From positions 1-64,000 of the forward strand of contig VXTM01000007.1 of NCBI GenBank assembly GCA_009837445.1: DNA of 64,000 nt. Direction: 5' to 3'. Under the pieces are notes generated by a model. It saw only the letters and a list, made by a program, of their open reading frames with translations. It ran no database searches and had not been told where the DNA came from. Below, one piece after another: positions 1-6,870 of this stretch (positions are counted from its first letter, which is position 1; the number at the start of each line of letters is the position of its first letter). The position numbers and the translations under genes are program-made. The DNA comes from Acidimicrobiaceae bacterium (GTDB taxonomy: Bacteria; Actinomycetota; Acidimicrobiia; Acidimicrobiales; Aldehydirespiratoraceae).

Positions 1-350
1 CCTTCTTTTTTTTTCACCCAGTCGAGGGCATCCGATATTTCTGCTTGTCTCGTGGTCGTGGTTTTGTGTATACTCTTCCGGGGGGTGGGAGTCATGTGCG
101 GAACTGCCTCGTGGGCGGGGGCGACAGATGTCATAGGGCTTCTCCTGGGCCCAGCGGCACGGATGCAGGTGCAATGTCGTGCGCGTGATGAAGGACAGTG
201 GCGCACCGCTGTATGGCCCGGTGGCGAAGCTCATAGATCAGAATAGCTTCAGATTTACTCTGGCGCAACTTAATGACGAGACTCCACCTTGAGTCTCATT
301 GCAAGCTGCGCGACCAGAGGCCGCCGCCTAGACGGGCACCAACCTGAGAA
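1..350. other. Left-edge stretch without a recognisable gene
   Basis: I see no convincing gene here. The 64-codon ORF in the track (GTG start at 52) and a nested ATG at about 94 give peptides with no recognisable motif. The stretch contains one GTATAC (68-73) whose flanks do not fit the operator consensus seen elsewhere in the window. It also has a perfect 7-bp hairpin (278-297, GAGACTC/GAGTCTC, 6-nt loop) about 55 bp beyond the stop of the luciferase-like gene. That hairpin lacks a T-run, so its role as a terminator is uncertain. Confidence 0.5.
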
Positions 351-1346
351 TCAGGCTCGTAGGGCGGGGAGGACCTCGCGGCCCAGGAGCTCGACCGAGG
401 CGAACCAGCGGTCGAAGTTCATGCGCAGGTCGAACACCAGGTGCTCCACTCCCACGTCGGCGAATCGCCCGACCTGCTCGACCACCTCGTCGGGGGTGCC
501 GGCGATCAGCGAGCCCTCGATGTCCTCAGCGGTGGTGAAGCTGCCCGACGGGGGCTTGGCCCACCACTTGCCCCGCAGGTTGGCCCAGGCCAGCAGGCCC
601 TCCAGGTTCACCCCGGACACCGCCAGATCGTGGGTGGCCGCGATCGACGTGGGCGGGATCACCGCGACCGTCGGCATGGGCCGGCCGTTATCGGCGGTCA
701 TCGCCTGCATGGTGGCCACCCGCTCGGCGATGGTCAGCAGCGTGGTGCGGCCCGGCATCCAGCCGTCGCAGTACTCGGCGGCCAGACGGGCTGAGCGGGG
801 CGTGGCCCCGCAGTACCAGAACGGCACCGGCGCACCCGGCTTGGGCTCGATGGAGATGTCGTCGAACGAGTACACGTCGTCGCGGTAGGTCACCCCGTCC
901 TCGGTCAGCAGCCGGCGCAGGATCTCGGCGTTGGACCGCACCAGTCCGACCCGGTCGACCCCAGCCATGTCGATCACGTCGAACTCGTGGTCGAAGGTGC
1001 CCGCACCGAAGCCCAGCACCACCCGGTCACCCACCAGGCTGCACAGCGTGCCGATGCTGATGGCGGTGTGCACGGGGTGGCGGAACGGGATCAGCGAGCC
1101 CGTGCCCAGCGTGATGTTCTCGGTGACCGCCCCGATGGCGGTGAGGGTGGTGAGGGCCTCGTAGAAGGTGATGTCGGCCGCCTCCATCTCGGCGTGGGGC
1201 TCGAACACCAGGTGGTCGCGCACCCACAGCGAGTCGAAGGCGAAGCTCTCGGCCAGCACCGCCCCGTCGAGCACGGCCCGGCGGCTGGCATGGCCCCCGA
1301 AGTGAGGCATCAGCAGGCCGAACTTCATATCCGAGGTGTCGGTCAT
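351..1346 (-). CDS. Luciferase-like (LLM) F420-dependent oxidoreductase
   Basis: This 331-residue protein is of the bacterial luciferase-like, F420/FMN-dependent TIM-barrel family. The N-terminus MKFGLLMPHFGG, the SLWVRDH segment near residue 40 and the TLGTGSLIPFRHP strand are typical. The family oxidises small organics with F420 or FMN; the substrate cannot be read from sequence. The start ATG is preceded by GAGGAGGA. The gene lies only 10 bp downstream of the cyclic amidohydrolase stop, so the two form one operon under the 2797-2806 operator. RutA-type pyrimidine ring opening belongs to the same fold, which fits a partner amidohydrolase; that link is inference. Confidence 0.9.
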   Translation of the reverse strand: MTDTSDMKFGLLMPHFGGHASRRAVLDGAVLAESFAFDSLWVRDHLVFEPHAEMEAADITFYEALTTLTAIGAVTENITLGTGSLIPFRHPVHTAISIGTLCSLVGDRVVLGFGAGTFDHEFDVIDMAGVDRVGLVRSNAEILRRLLTEDGVTYRDDVYSFDDISIEPKPGAPVPFWYCGATPRSARLAAEYCDGWMPGRTTLLTIAERVATMQAMTADNGRPMPTVAVIPPTSIAATHDLAVSGVNLEGLLAWANLRGKWWAKPPSGSFTTAEDIEGSLIAGTPDEVVEQVGRFADVGVEHLVFDLRMNFDRWFASVELLGREVLPALRA

Positions 1347-1356
1347 CGCGTCCTCC

Positions 1357-2748
1357 TCACAGTGTGGGGCGGGCGTGGCAGCCCCAGCCGGGCTCGCCCA
1401 CCACCTTGCGGTCGACGTACACGTCGCGGCCCCGCACGAGCGTGCGGTGGATGCGGCCCTTGGTGATCCGGCCGTCGTAGGCGGTCCAGCCGCACTTCGA
1501 CAGCACGGTGTCGGCCGAGTGGCGGGTCTGGTCGGCCGGGTCGAAGATCACGATGTCGGCGTCGTAGCCGGGTCGCAGGAACCCCTTGGAGGGCAGCTTG
1601 AACTCGGTGGCCGGCTCCTCGGCCACCACCTCGGCCACCCTGGGCAGCGAGATCATCCCGTCCATCGAGCAGTCCAGCAGCATGGGGTACTGCTCCTGGA
1701 CGCCGGGGGTGCCGGTGTGGCAGGCCCAGCAGTCCTCCCAGCCGATGTCCTTCTCGGCCCGGGTGTGGGGAGCGTGGTCCGAGGACAGCATGTCGATGGT
1801 GCCGTCGTTGAGGGCGCCCCACACCGCCTCCCGATGGTGGTCGGGCACCCAGTACGACAGGGCGTAGGGGCCGAGCTCCTCGATGTCGCGCCACCGCGAC
1901 AGGAACAGGGCCCAGTGGTTGACCTCGCAGCTCACCGGCACACCCCGCTCCTTGGCCCGCCGCACCAGCTCCACCGACCCCTCGGTCTGCATGTGCACGA
2001 TGTGGAGCTTGGTGCCGGTGGCCTCGGCCATCTGCAGGATCACCGCGATGGCGGCGTCCCAGATCAGCCCGTTGTGGGTGGCCAGGGTCTGGGCGTAGGC
2101 GGCCGGGCTGCGATCGCCCCGGTCCCAGTGCGACTGCTCGGTCACGTCCATGATGGCCTGGTCGTGAGGGTGGATCATGAACGGCAGCCCGGTCGGGCCG
2201 ATGGCCTCGAACATGCGCAGCAGATGCCCGTGGTCGTGGATGCCGGTGCCCGAGGGATGGGGGTAGTCGCGGCCGGTGTCGACCACCATGTAGATCTTGA
2301 AGGCGGCCACCCCGGCGTCAGCCATGGGCTGCACCTCGTGCAGCACGCTGGGCACCGGGTTGTGGTTCCAGTCAACAATGCTCTTGGTGTCGTAGAGGTC
2401 GAACAGCTCCTCGAGCACCTGCAGGTTCTTGGTGACCGGGTTGAGGTTGGGCATCCCGAACACGGTGGTCACCCCGCCGGCCGCGGCCGCCGCGGTGCAG
2501 GTGCTGATGTCCTCCTTGTGGACGTAGCCGGGCTCGCGCAGGTGCACGTGCACGTCGACCATGCCGGGCAGCACCCACTTGCCGGTGGCGTCGATGCGCT
2601 CCACCGAGTCCGGAAGCGGGATGGTCCCGGGGGCGGCGATGGCCGCGATCTGCTCGCCCGCGATCAGCACGTCGGCGTCCTGGGTGCCCGTGCCCGACAC
2701 CACGGTGCCGCCGGCCACGATCCGATCGACGGTGGGAGAACCAGACAT
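1357..2748 (-). CDS. Cyclic amidohydrolase (dihydroorotase/allantoinase/hydantoinase type)
   Basis: This 463-residue metal-dependent hydrolase would open cyclic amides or ureides. The metal motif DVHVHLREPG lies near residue 60. AFKIYM carries the likely carboxylated lysine, HPHDQ and HIVHMQT supply further ligand histidines, and SSDHAPH supplies the catalytic aspartate. The start MSGSPTVDR was chosen because the longer track ORF runs through the operator and upstream DNA. The gene is the first of a two-gene operon with the luciferase-like enzyme. A palindromic operator lies about 50 bp upstream and is shared with the divergent selenoprotein candidate. Allantoinase, dihydropyrimidinase and dihydroorotase remain indistinguishable here. 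Confidence 0.88.
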   Translation of the reverse strand: MSGSPTVDRIVAGGTVVSGTGTQDADVLIAGEQIAAIAAPGTIPLPDSVERIDATGKWVLPGMVDVHVHLREPGYVHKEDISTCTAAAAAGGVTTVFGMPNLNPVTKNLQVLEELFDLYDTKSIVDWNHNPVPSVLHEVQPMADAGVAAFKIYMVVDTGRDYPHPSGTGIHDHGHLLRMFEAIGPTGLPFMIHPHDQAIMDVTEQSHWDRGDRSPAAYAQTLATHNGLIWDAAIAVILQMAEATGTKLHIVHMQTEGSVELVRRAKERGVPVSCEVNHWALFLSRWRDIEELGPYALSYWVPDHHREAVWGALNDGTIDMLSSDHAPHTRAEKDIGWEDCWACHTGTPGVQEQYPMLLDCSMDGMISLPRVAEVVAEEPATEFKLPSKGFLRPGYDADIVIFDPADQTRHSADTVLSKCGWTAYDGRITKGRIHRTLVRGRDVYVDRKVVGEPGWGCHARPTL

Positions 2749-2796
2749 CAGGGGGCCCCGAGGGGGGCTGTCATCGGCGGAGTCAGCATGGGCGGA

Positions 2797-2806
2797 TTGT
2801 ATACAG
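2797..2806. promoter_or_regulatory. Palindromic operator TTGTATACAG (site 2)
   Basis: This is a copy of the YKGTATACMR palindrome. It lies between the divergent cyclic amidohydrolase (start 49 bp away) and the selenoprotein candidate (start 37 bp away), so one protein could control both. Confidence 0.7.
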
Positions 2807-2842
2807 ACGGCGGCGGACGCCCGGGGCGCATAGGATCCGCGC

Positions 2843-3319
2843 ATGACTGAGCCCGCACTCCCCTTCGAGACGTTCATGGCGCAGCACGGGCCGCTGGGGG
2901 ACCTGATCGGCCGGATCGACGAGTCCATCTGGGAGAGGTCCGCGGTGAGCCCGGTCCTCAAGGAGCGGGCCCGGATCGCCAGCGCCGAGTCCCTCGGATG
3001 CGACTATTGAATCACCTTCAGGACGGTCCGGTCGGGCCACCAGATCCTCGACGACGAAGCCGCCATGTCAGCCGATCCTGACCAGCGTCGACGCCTGGAG
3101 ATGGTGGAGCGCTACACCCATGAACTCGTCGCCAACCGGGGAGCGGTCGACGACGAGCTGACCCTGGAGATGCAGCAGATCTTCACCAAAGCAGAGTTCT
3201 CCGACCTGCTGTTCACCATCTGCTACCACATCGGAATGCAGTACGTTGGAAGAGCCATGCACTGGGACGATGCCTGCCCGGTGCCGTGGCTGCGCGAGGC
3301 GGTTGAGGCCGCCGGCTGA
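2843..3319 (+). CDS. Carboxymuconolactone decarboxylase/AhpD-like protein, candidate selenoprotein (in-frame TGA at codon 56)
   Basis: Reading from ATG 2843 gives LKERARIASAESLGCDY, then TGA (3008-3010), then ITFRT, and continues open in the same frame to 3319 (158 codons). The two halves together match the carboxymuconolactone decarboxylase/AhpD family. The upstream half is the helix ending in the redox motif C-x-x-C; the downstream half has FTKAEFSDLLFTICYHIGMQ, the usual second helix pair. The TGA falls exactly where the second redox cysteine belongs, giving C53-D-Y-U56. A SECIS-like hairpin follows. The track's ATG at 3065 has no clear ribosome site and would lose the active site. A TGC-to-TGA nonsense mutation or sequencing error is the alternative. 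AhpD-like proteins with CxxU motifs are a known selenoprotein group. Confidence 0.72.
3018..3044 (+). promoter_or_regulatory. SECIS-like hairpin just after the in-frame TGA
   Basis: The upper stem GGTCC (3025-3029) pairs with GGGCC (3034-3038), including one G-U pair, and closes a GGTC tetraloop. Below a small internal loop, GG (3021-3022) pairs with CC (3040-3041), then TC (3018-3019) with GA (3043-3044) across an A/A mismatch. The apical loop starts 19 nt after the TGA and its first two bases are G. Both fit the published bacterial SECIS rules: 16-37 nt spacing, and a G in the first loop positions. Folding was done by hand. Confidence 0.6.
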
Positions 3320-3344
3320 CCCGCCAGCGGCAAGCAATTCGCCA

Positions 3345-4295
3345 CTAGTCGGGGTCCTTGACCAGCAGCTCGGGCGGGTCGGCCAGGGTGCTCTGGTGCA
3401 CTTCTACCGACCCGCCGGTGAAGTGGGTGCGGTACCAGTCGACCATCTGGGGGATCACCGCGTCGCCGTACTGCTTATAGGCCGCGTAGTGGGTGGTGTG
3501 GCGCTGCATGACCAGCTTCTTGGGGGCGTTGGCCCGCTCGTAGAGGCGCTCGGCGTGGTCGGTGGGGGTGGTGGCGTCGTCGGCGACCGCGATGATCATC
3601 AGCGCGGCCGGGGCCACCTGGTGGACCACGTCGATGGGCCGGTAGTCCATGATCGCCTCGGCGCAGCGCAGCGGCACCGACGACGGGATCCGGTCGTCGA
3701 CGTCGGCCTTCACCTTGGAGGCCCGGCGCTCGGGGGTGGGGACCATGATGTCCTCGCGGGGATGGACCATCTCGCCCTCGCCGGTGAGCACCCGCCGGTT
3801 GCGGTCGGCGTCGAGGCGGGCCAGGAACTCGTACCACTCGTACTCGCGGCGCATCCGCCGCAGCCAGTCCTCGCCGTCGGCCACCGGCACCTGCGACACC
3901 GCGGCCCGCACCCGGCGGTCGGCCGCGGCCAGCAGCACCGCGTTGCCCCCGCCGGTGCCGCCGCTGCCGAACACCCCGATGTTGTCGGAGTCGACGTCGT
4001 CGCGGGTGCACAGGTAGGTGACCGCGTTGATGAGGTCCTCGAGCTGGTACTGGGGCAGCAGGATCCCCCGGTCGCCCCCGGAGTCGCCGAAGCCCCGGTA
4101 GTCGAAGATCAGCACATGGAAGCCGGCCGCAGTGAGGGCCTCGTGGTAGGGCAGGTACAGCTTGGCGTCCTTGAGCCCGAGCCAGCCCGGCCCCTGCACG
4201 ATGGCCGGCGAAGGGCCGGCGACCACGTCGGGCGAGCGGAGCAGCCCGCTCAACTTGACACCCTCGCTGAAGAAGTCAACCTGGGTCTCGTGCAC
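3345..4295 (-). CDS. Alpha/beta hydrolase with threonine at the nucleophile elbow
   Basis: This 316-residue alpha/beta-hydrolase shows the oxyanion region IVQGPGWLG, the strand FDYRGFGDSGG, and a C-terminal aspartate (AVADDATTPTDHAE) and histidine (HTTHYAAYK). The usual nucleophile pentapeptide G-x-S-x-G reads GVFGSGGTGGGNA; alignment to the small-x-Nu-x-small pattern puts threonine in the nucleophile place. Esterase, dienelactone-hydrolase-like or non-hydrolytic roles are all possible. The start GTG (VHETQVDFF) has GGGAGGGA upstream; the longer track ORF runs through the operator. It is divergent from the haem-oxygenase-like oxidase gene across the 4349-4358 site. Confidence 0.8.
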   Translation of the reverse strand: MHETQVDFFSEGVKLSGLLRSPDVVAGPSPAIVQGPGWLGLKDAKLYLPYHEALTAAGFHVLIFDYRGFGDSGGDRGILLPQYQLEDLINAVTYLCTRDDVDSDNIGVFGSGGTGGGNAVLLAAADRRVRAAVSQVPVADGEDWLRRMRREYEWYEFLARLDADRNRRVLTGEGEMVHPREDIMVPTPERRASKVKADVDDRIPSSVPLRCAEAIMDYRPIDVVHQVAPAALMIIAVADDATTPTDHAERLYERANAPKKLVMQRHTTHYAAYKQYGDAVIPQMVDWYRTHFTGGSVEVHQSTLADPPELLVKDPD

Positions 4296-4348
4296 GGTCG
4301 TCTCCCTCCCGAGCCCGCCCGATTTGAGCCCGATCAGAACCCTCAGTA

Positions 4349-4358
4349 TTGTATACAA
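4349..4358. promoter_or_regulatory. Palindromic operator TTGTATACAA (site 3)
   Basis: This is the most symmetric copy of the set, a 12-bp perfect palindrome ATTGTATACAAT at 4348-4359. It lies between the divergent alpha/beta hydrolase (start 4295) and the oxidase operon (start 4447). Confidence 0.75.
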
Positions 4359-4446
4359 TGGCGGGCGCCGGGGATTCCGACCTCTCCCCGGCGCCCCTTC
4401 CATTCCGGACCCGTCGTGCAGCAGCCGAACCATTAGGAGCAGTGTC

Positions 4447-5196
4447 ATGGCCGACCTGATGTCCCACAGTGATTTCCGAGTGGCTCTCGAGGAGGCGTTC
4501 TCCGGCACGATGGCCAAGGACGCCTCCTTCAGCCGGGCCTGGGCCACCGGCAAGCTCCACAAGGAGCACTTCGTGCACTGGGCCACCAACCACTACCACT
4601 ACATCGGCCCGTTCGGCGACTACCTGGGCCTCATGTACGCCAACACGCCCGACCACGCCCGCGACGCCAAGGACTTCCTGCTGCAGAACATGTACGAGGA
4701 GGAGCTGAGCGACGACCGCCACACCGACCTGCTGATCCGCTTCGCCGAGGCGTGCGGCGGGACCCGGGCCTACGTGCAGGACCGCAACAACGCCATGCCC
4801 TTCGCCAAGGGCATGCAGGGCTGGATGTACTACGTGTCGGGCCGGGAGAACTTCGTGGTGTCGTCGGCCGCGCTGATCGTCGGCCTGGAGTCGCAGGTGC
4901 CGTCCATCTACCGCACCCAGTACCCGACGCTCATCAACAAGTACGGGTTCTCGGAGTGGGAGGCGGAGTTCTTCGACCTGCACATCACCTCCGACGAGAT
5001 CCACGGCGAGCGGGGCTACCAGATCGTGCTCAAGTACGCCGACACCCCCGAGCTCCAGCAGCGCTGCCTGCACTACGTGCGGGAGGCCGCCGACATGCGC
5101 TTCGCCTACACCAAGGCGCTTTACCAGACGTATGTCGAGCCCGACCTCGGCCCGTGGGTGGAGGAAGACGAGCGCGAGCCTGCGCTTGTCGGCTGA
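4447..5196 (+). CDS. Haem-oxygenase-like (TenA/PqqC-fold) iron-containing redox enzyme
   Basis: This 249-residue all-helical protein has the N-terminal aromatic helix FVHWATNHYHYIGPFGDYLGL of the TenA/PqqC fold. It also has the acidic/histidine motifs that mark haem-oxygenase-like diiron oxidases (HDO): EEELSDDRH, GLESQVPSIY and HITSDEIHGERG. Such enzymes use O2 and iron to oxidise or cleave small molecules. Thiaminase II activity is less likely because of these metal-type motifs. The start ATG follows AGGAG. It leads an operon with a ferredoxin and a Rieske protein that could supply electrons. Confidence 0.78.
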   Translation: MADLMSHSDFRVALEEAFSGTMAKDASFSRAWATGKLHKEHFVHWATNHYHYIGPFGDYLGLMYANTPDHARDAKDFLLQNMYEEELSDDRHTDLLIRFAEACGGTRAYVQDRNNAMPFAKGMQGWMYYVSGRENFVVSSAALIVGLESQVPSIYRTQYPTLINKYGFSEWEAEFFDLHITSDEIHGERGYQIVLKYADTPELQQRCLHYVREAADMRFAYTKALYQTYVEPDLGPWVEEDEREPALVG

Positions 5197-5219
5197 CAGC
5201 CCGGGCGCTTGCCGGGCTG
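5197..5219 (+). terminator. GC hairpin between oxidase and ferredoxin genes
   Basis: A perfect 8-bp stem (CAGCCCGG/CCGGGCTG) with a 7-nt loop starts directly after the oxidase stop codon. There is no T-run, so it may be a weak or factor-dependent terminator, or an mRNA processing or stabilising hairpin that sets different levels for the first gene and the rest of the operon. Confidence 0.4.
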
Positions 5220-5256
5220 ATGGCGGGTTAAGTCCGGGCGCGGGGCTCTGACCGGC

Positions 5257-5613
5257 GTGCCGCGCATCTACTTCAAGACCGCCGAGGCGTACGTGGACTT
5301 CGCCGAGGGCGAGGAGGTCAACGTGCTGCGGATGGCCATCCGGGAGAACATTGACGTGCCGTGGCAGTGCGCCAGCGGCAACTGCGGCACCGACCGGCTG
5401 GTGGTGGAGGACGGCGCCGAGAACCTCGACCCGCCCCGCCGGCGGGAGCGGGCCCGGCTGGGCGAGCTGGTGGACGAGGGCTACCGCCTGGCGTGCCAGA
5501 CCTACACCCGCGGCGACGTGACCTTCAGCTGGGATCCCGACCAGGTGGGCCTCGACGACGAGCCCGGCAGCAGCAGCGGCGGGTCGCGGGCCGGCTGGGC
5601 CGGCACCGGCTGA
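5257..5613 (+). CDS. Plant-type [2Fe-2S] ferredoxin with an Asp in place of one cluster Cys
   Basis: This 118-residue ferredoxin has the usual C-x4-C-G-T loop (WQCASGNCGTD) around residues 36-45 and the distal cysteine in RLACQTYTRG. The third ligand, normally CGTC, is aspartate, so only three cysteines are visible. The nucleotides read TGC GGC ACC GAC, so this is not a translation slip. The C-terminal about 25 residues (DEPGSSSGGSRAG) look disordered. The start GTG is weakly supported by a ribosome site. It lies between the HDO-like oxidase and the Rieske gene and is their likely electron donor. Confidence 0.8.
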   Translation: MPRIYFKTAEAYVDFAEGEEVNVLRMAIRENIDVPWQCASGNCGTDRLVVEDGAENLDPPRRRERARLGELVDEGYRLACQTYTRGDVTFSWDPDQVGLDDEPGSSSGGSRAGWAGTG

Positions 5614-5650
5614 GCGGCTGACCGGCTGAGCGGCAGGGACGGGCTGCGCG

Positions 5651-5995
5651 ATGGCGCCACCCAGGGGATGGTTCGAGGTGGAGGCCACCGCTGACCAGCT
5701 GGCCTCGGCGGGCAAGCTGGTGGTGAGCCTGCACCGCCACGAGATCCTGCTGCTGTGGAACGACGGCGAGCCGGTGGCGCTGTCCAACGTGTGCATCCAC
5801 CGGGGCCGCAAGCTCAACGAGGGCGTGATGCTGGGCACCCGGCTGGTGTGCGCCGGCCACCAGTGGGCCTACGAGGTCACCACCGGGTACTGCACGGCCA
5901 GGGAGCGCTACCAGCCCCGCTACTCGCTGGAAGTGCGAGACGGCCAGATCTTCATCGAACTGCCCGCCAAGCGAGGCCCCGACACGCCCGATTGA
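5651..5995 (+). CDS. Small Rieske [2Fe-2S] protein
   Basis: This 114-residue stand-alone Rieske domain has the two ligand boxes C-I-H (SNVCIHRGRK) and C-A-G-H (LVCAGHQWAYE), 18 residues apart. The second box has C-x2-H followed by W, as in soluble dioxygenase ferredoxins. There is no signal peptide or membrane helix, so a soluble cytosolic carrier is expected. Two iron-sulfur carriers in a row after a haem-oxygenase-like enzyme suggest a dedicated electron chain. Confidence 0.88.
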   Translation: MAPPRGWFEVEATADQLASAGKLVVSLHRHEILLLWNDGEPVALSNVCIHRGRKLNEGVMLGTRLVCAGHQWAYEVTTGYCTARERYQPRYSLEVRDGQIFIELPAKRGPDTPD

Positions 5996-6081
5996 CGGCT
6001 GCCGAGCCTTCTCCCCAGCGCAGACAACACCCGCTAGTAGGGTGCCGCGCGATTGGACGTGCTGAGCAGGAGGAGCCCGCC

Positions 6082-6870
6082 ATGATCGAGCCTGTACGGC
6101 GCCAGTACCGGGCCTATGCGGGGTTCGTGACCACCCCGCAGTTCTTCGACGACTCCCCCACCCAGTTCGTGAAGGTGGCCCCGCCCGGAACCGGCATCAT
6201 CCAGCGGGTCAACCACATCGACGGCTACCAGTACACGCTGGACGACCGGGCCCGGAACTTCGGCGTGCTGGAGGAGTCGGCCGTCTGTCTGGGCCGCTCG
6301 CACTGCCAGGTCATCGGCCAGGTGGGCACCAACTGGGTGCACTGCACCGGCACCAGCCCGAGCGACATCGAACGCATCTGCGCGGACATCTCGGCGAAGG
6401 CCGGCGCGCCGTTCGTGATGGCCGGCCAGGCCATCGTCGAGGGCCTGCGCGAGATCGGCGCCGAGACGATCACCATCGCCAACGGGTACTTCCGGCCCGA
6501 CTGGTCGGCCGGCATCAACGGCTACCTGGAGGCGGCCGGCTTCCGGGTGCTGTGGGCCGGCAACATCATCGACCAGGGGCTGATCGCCGACCACGACGAG
6601 ATGCTGCGCCACGAGGCCGCCACGCTGTGGGACTACCCCGACGACATGATGTTCGCGGCCGCGGTCGACGCCCACGCCCGGGCCCCGCAGGCCGACGCCG
6701 TCGTGCAGACCGGCGCCGGCATGCGGATGGTCCGGGTGCTCGACATGGTCGAGGGGGCCACCGGCAAGCCCCTGGTGGCCTCCGACGGTGCGCTCTACTG
6801 GGCCATGCTCAAGCGACTCGGCCTGGGGGCCAACCCCGGCTACGGCCACCTCCTGTCGACCCTGGGATGA
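6082..6870 (+). CDS. Asp/Glu racemase superfamily protein, maleate isomerase/arylmalonate decarboxylase-like
   Basis: This 262-residue protein has the pseudo-symmetric two-domain layout of the Asp/Glu/hydantoin racemase superfamily. The first half has a cysteine-bearing loop TNWVHCTGTSPSD. The matching loop of the second half reads VVQTGAGMRMVRVL and shows no cysteine, so only one catalytic Cys may be present. Maleate cis-trans isomerase acts at the end of nicotinate-type ring degradation, and the neighbouring oxygenase parts would fit such a route; this is inference. GAGGAG precedes the ATG. Its stop overlaps the next start (ATGA). Confidence 0.75.
   Translation: MIEPVRRQYRAYAGFVTTPQFFDDSPTQFVKVAPPGTGIIQRVNHIDGYQYTLDDRARNFGVLEESAVCLGRSHCQVIGQVGTNWVHCTGTSPSDIERICADISAKAGAPFVMAGQAIVEGLREIGAETITIANGYFRPDWSAGINGYLEAAGFRVLWAGNIIDQGLIADHDEMLRHEAATLWDYPDDMMFAAAVDAHARAPQADAVVQTGAGMRMVRVLDMVEGATGKPLVASDGALYWAMLKRLGLGANPGYGHLLSTLG

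Noticed and set aside
66-75. GTATAC at 68-73 as an eleventh operator
   Set aside because: Its flanks (GTGTATACTC) break the YKGTATACMR pattern and no supported gene starts nearby, so it was left out of the set.
52-246. 64-residue ORF at the left edge
   Set aside because: No recognisable motif, and it lies across an unexplained GTATAC; no evidence for a gene.
289-888. Long antisense ORFs such as 289-888, 1336-2850 and 41252-43276
   Set aside because: They are shadow frames of high-GC genes on the other strand, with low-complexity Arg/Gly/His/Pro/Ala-rich translations and no domains.
3065-3319. The track's separate 84-residue ORF starting at ATG 3065
   Set aside because: It is the in-frame continuation of the gene starting at 2843. 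The ATG has no clear ribosome site, and the ORF alone is only the second half of a carboxymuconolactone decarboxylase-like domain.
4343-4360. GTATAC sites as ordinary sigma-70 -10 boxes only
   Set aside because: Only a few sites can be read as TAnnnT with a final T. All ten keep two-fold symmetry out to 10 bp and most lie between divergent genes, which a one-directional -10 box does not explain.
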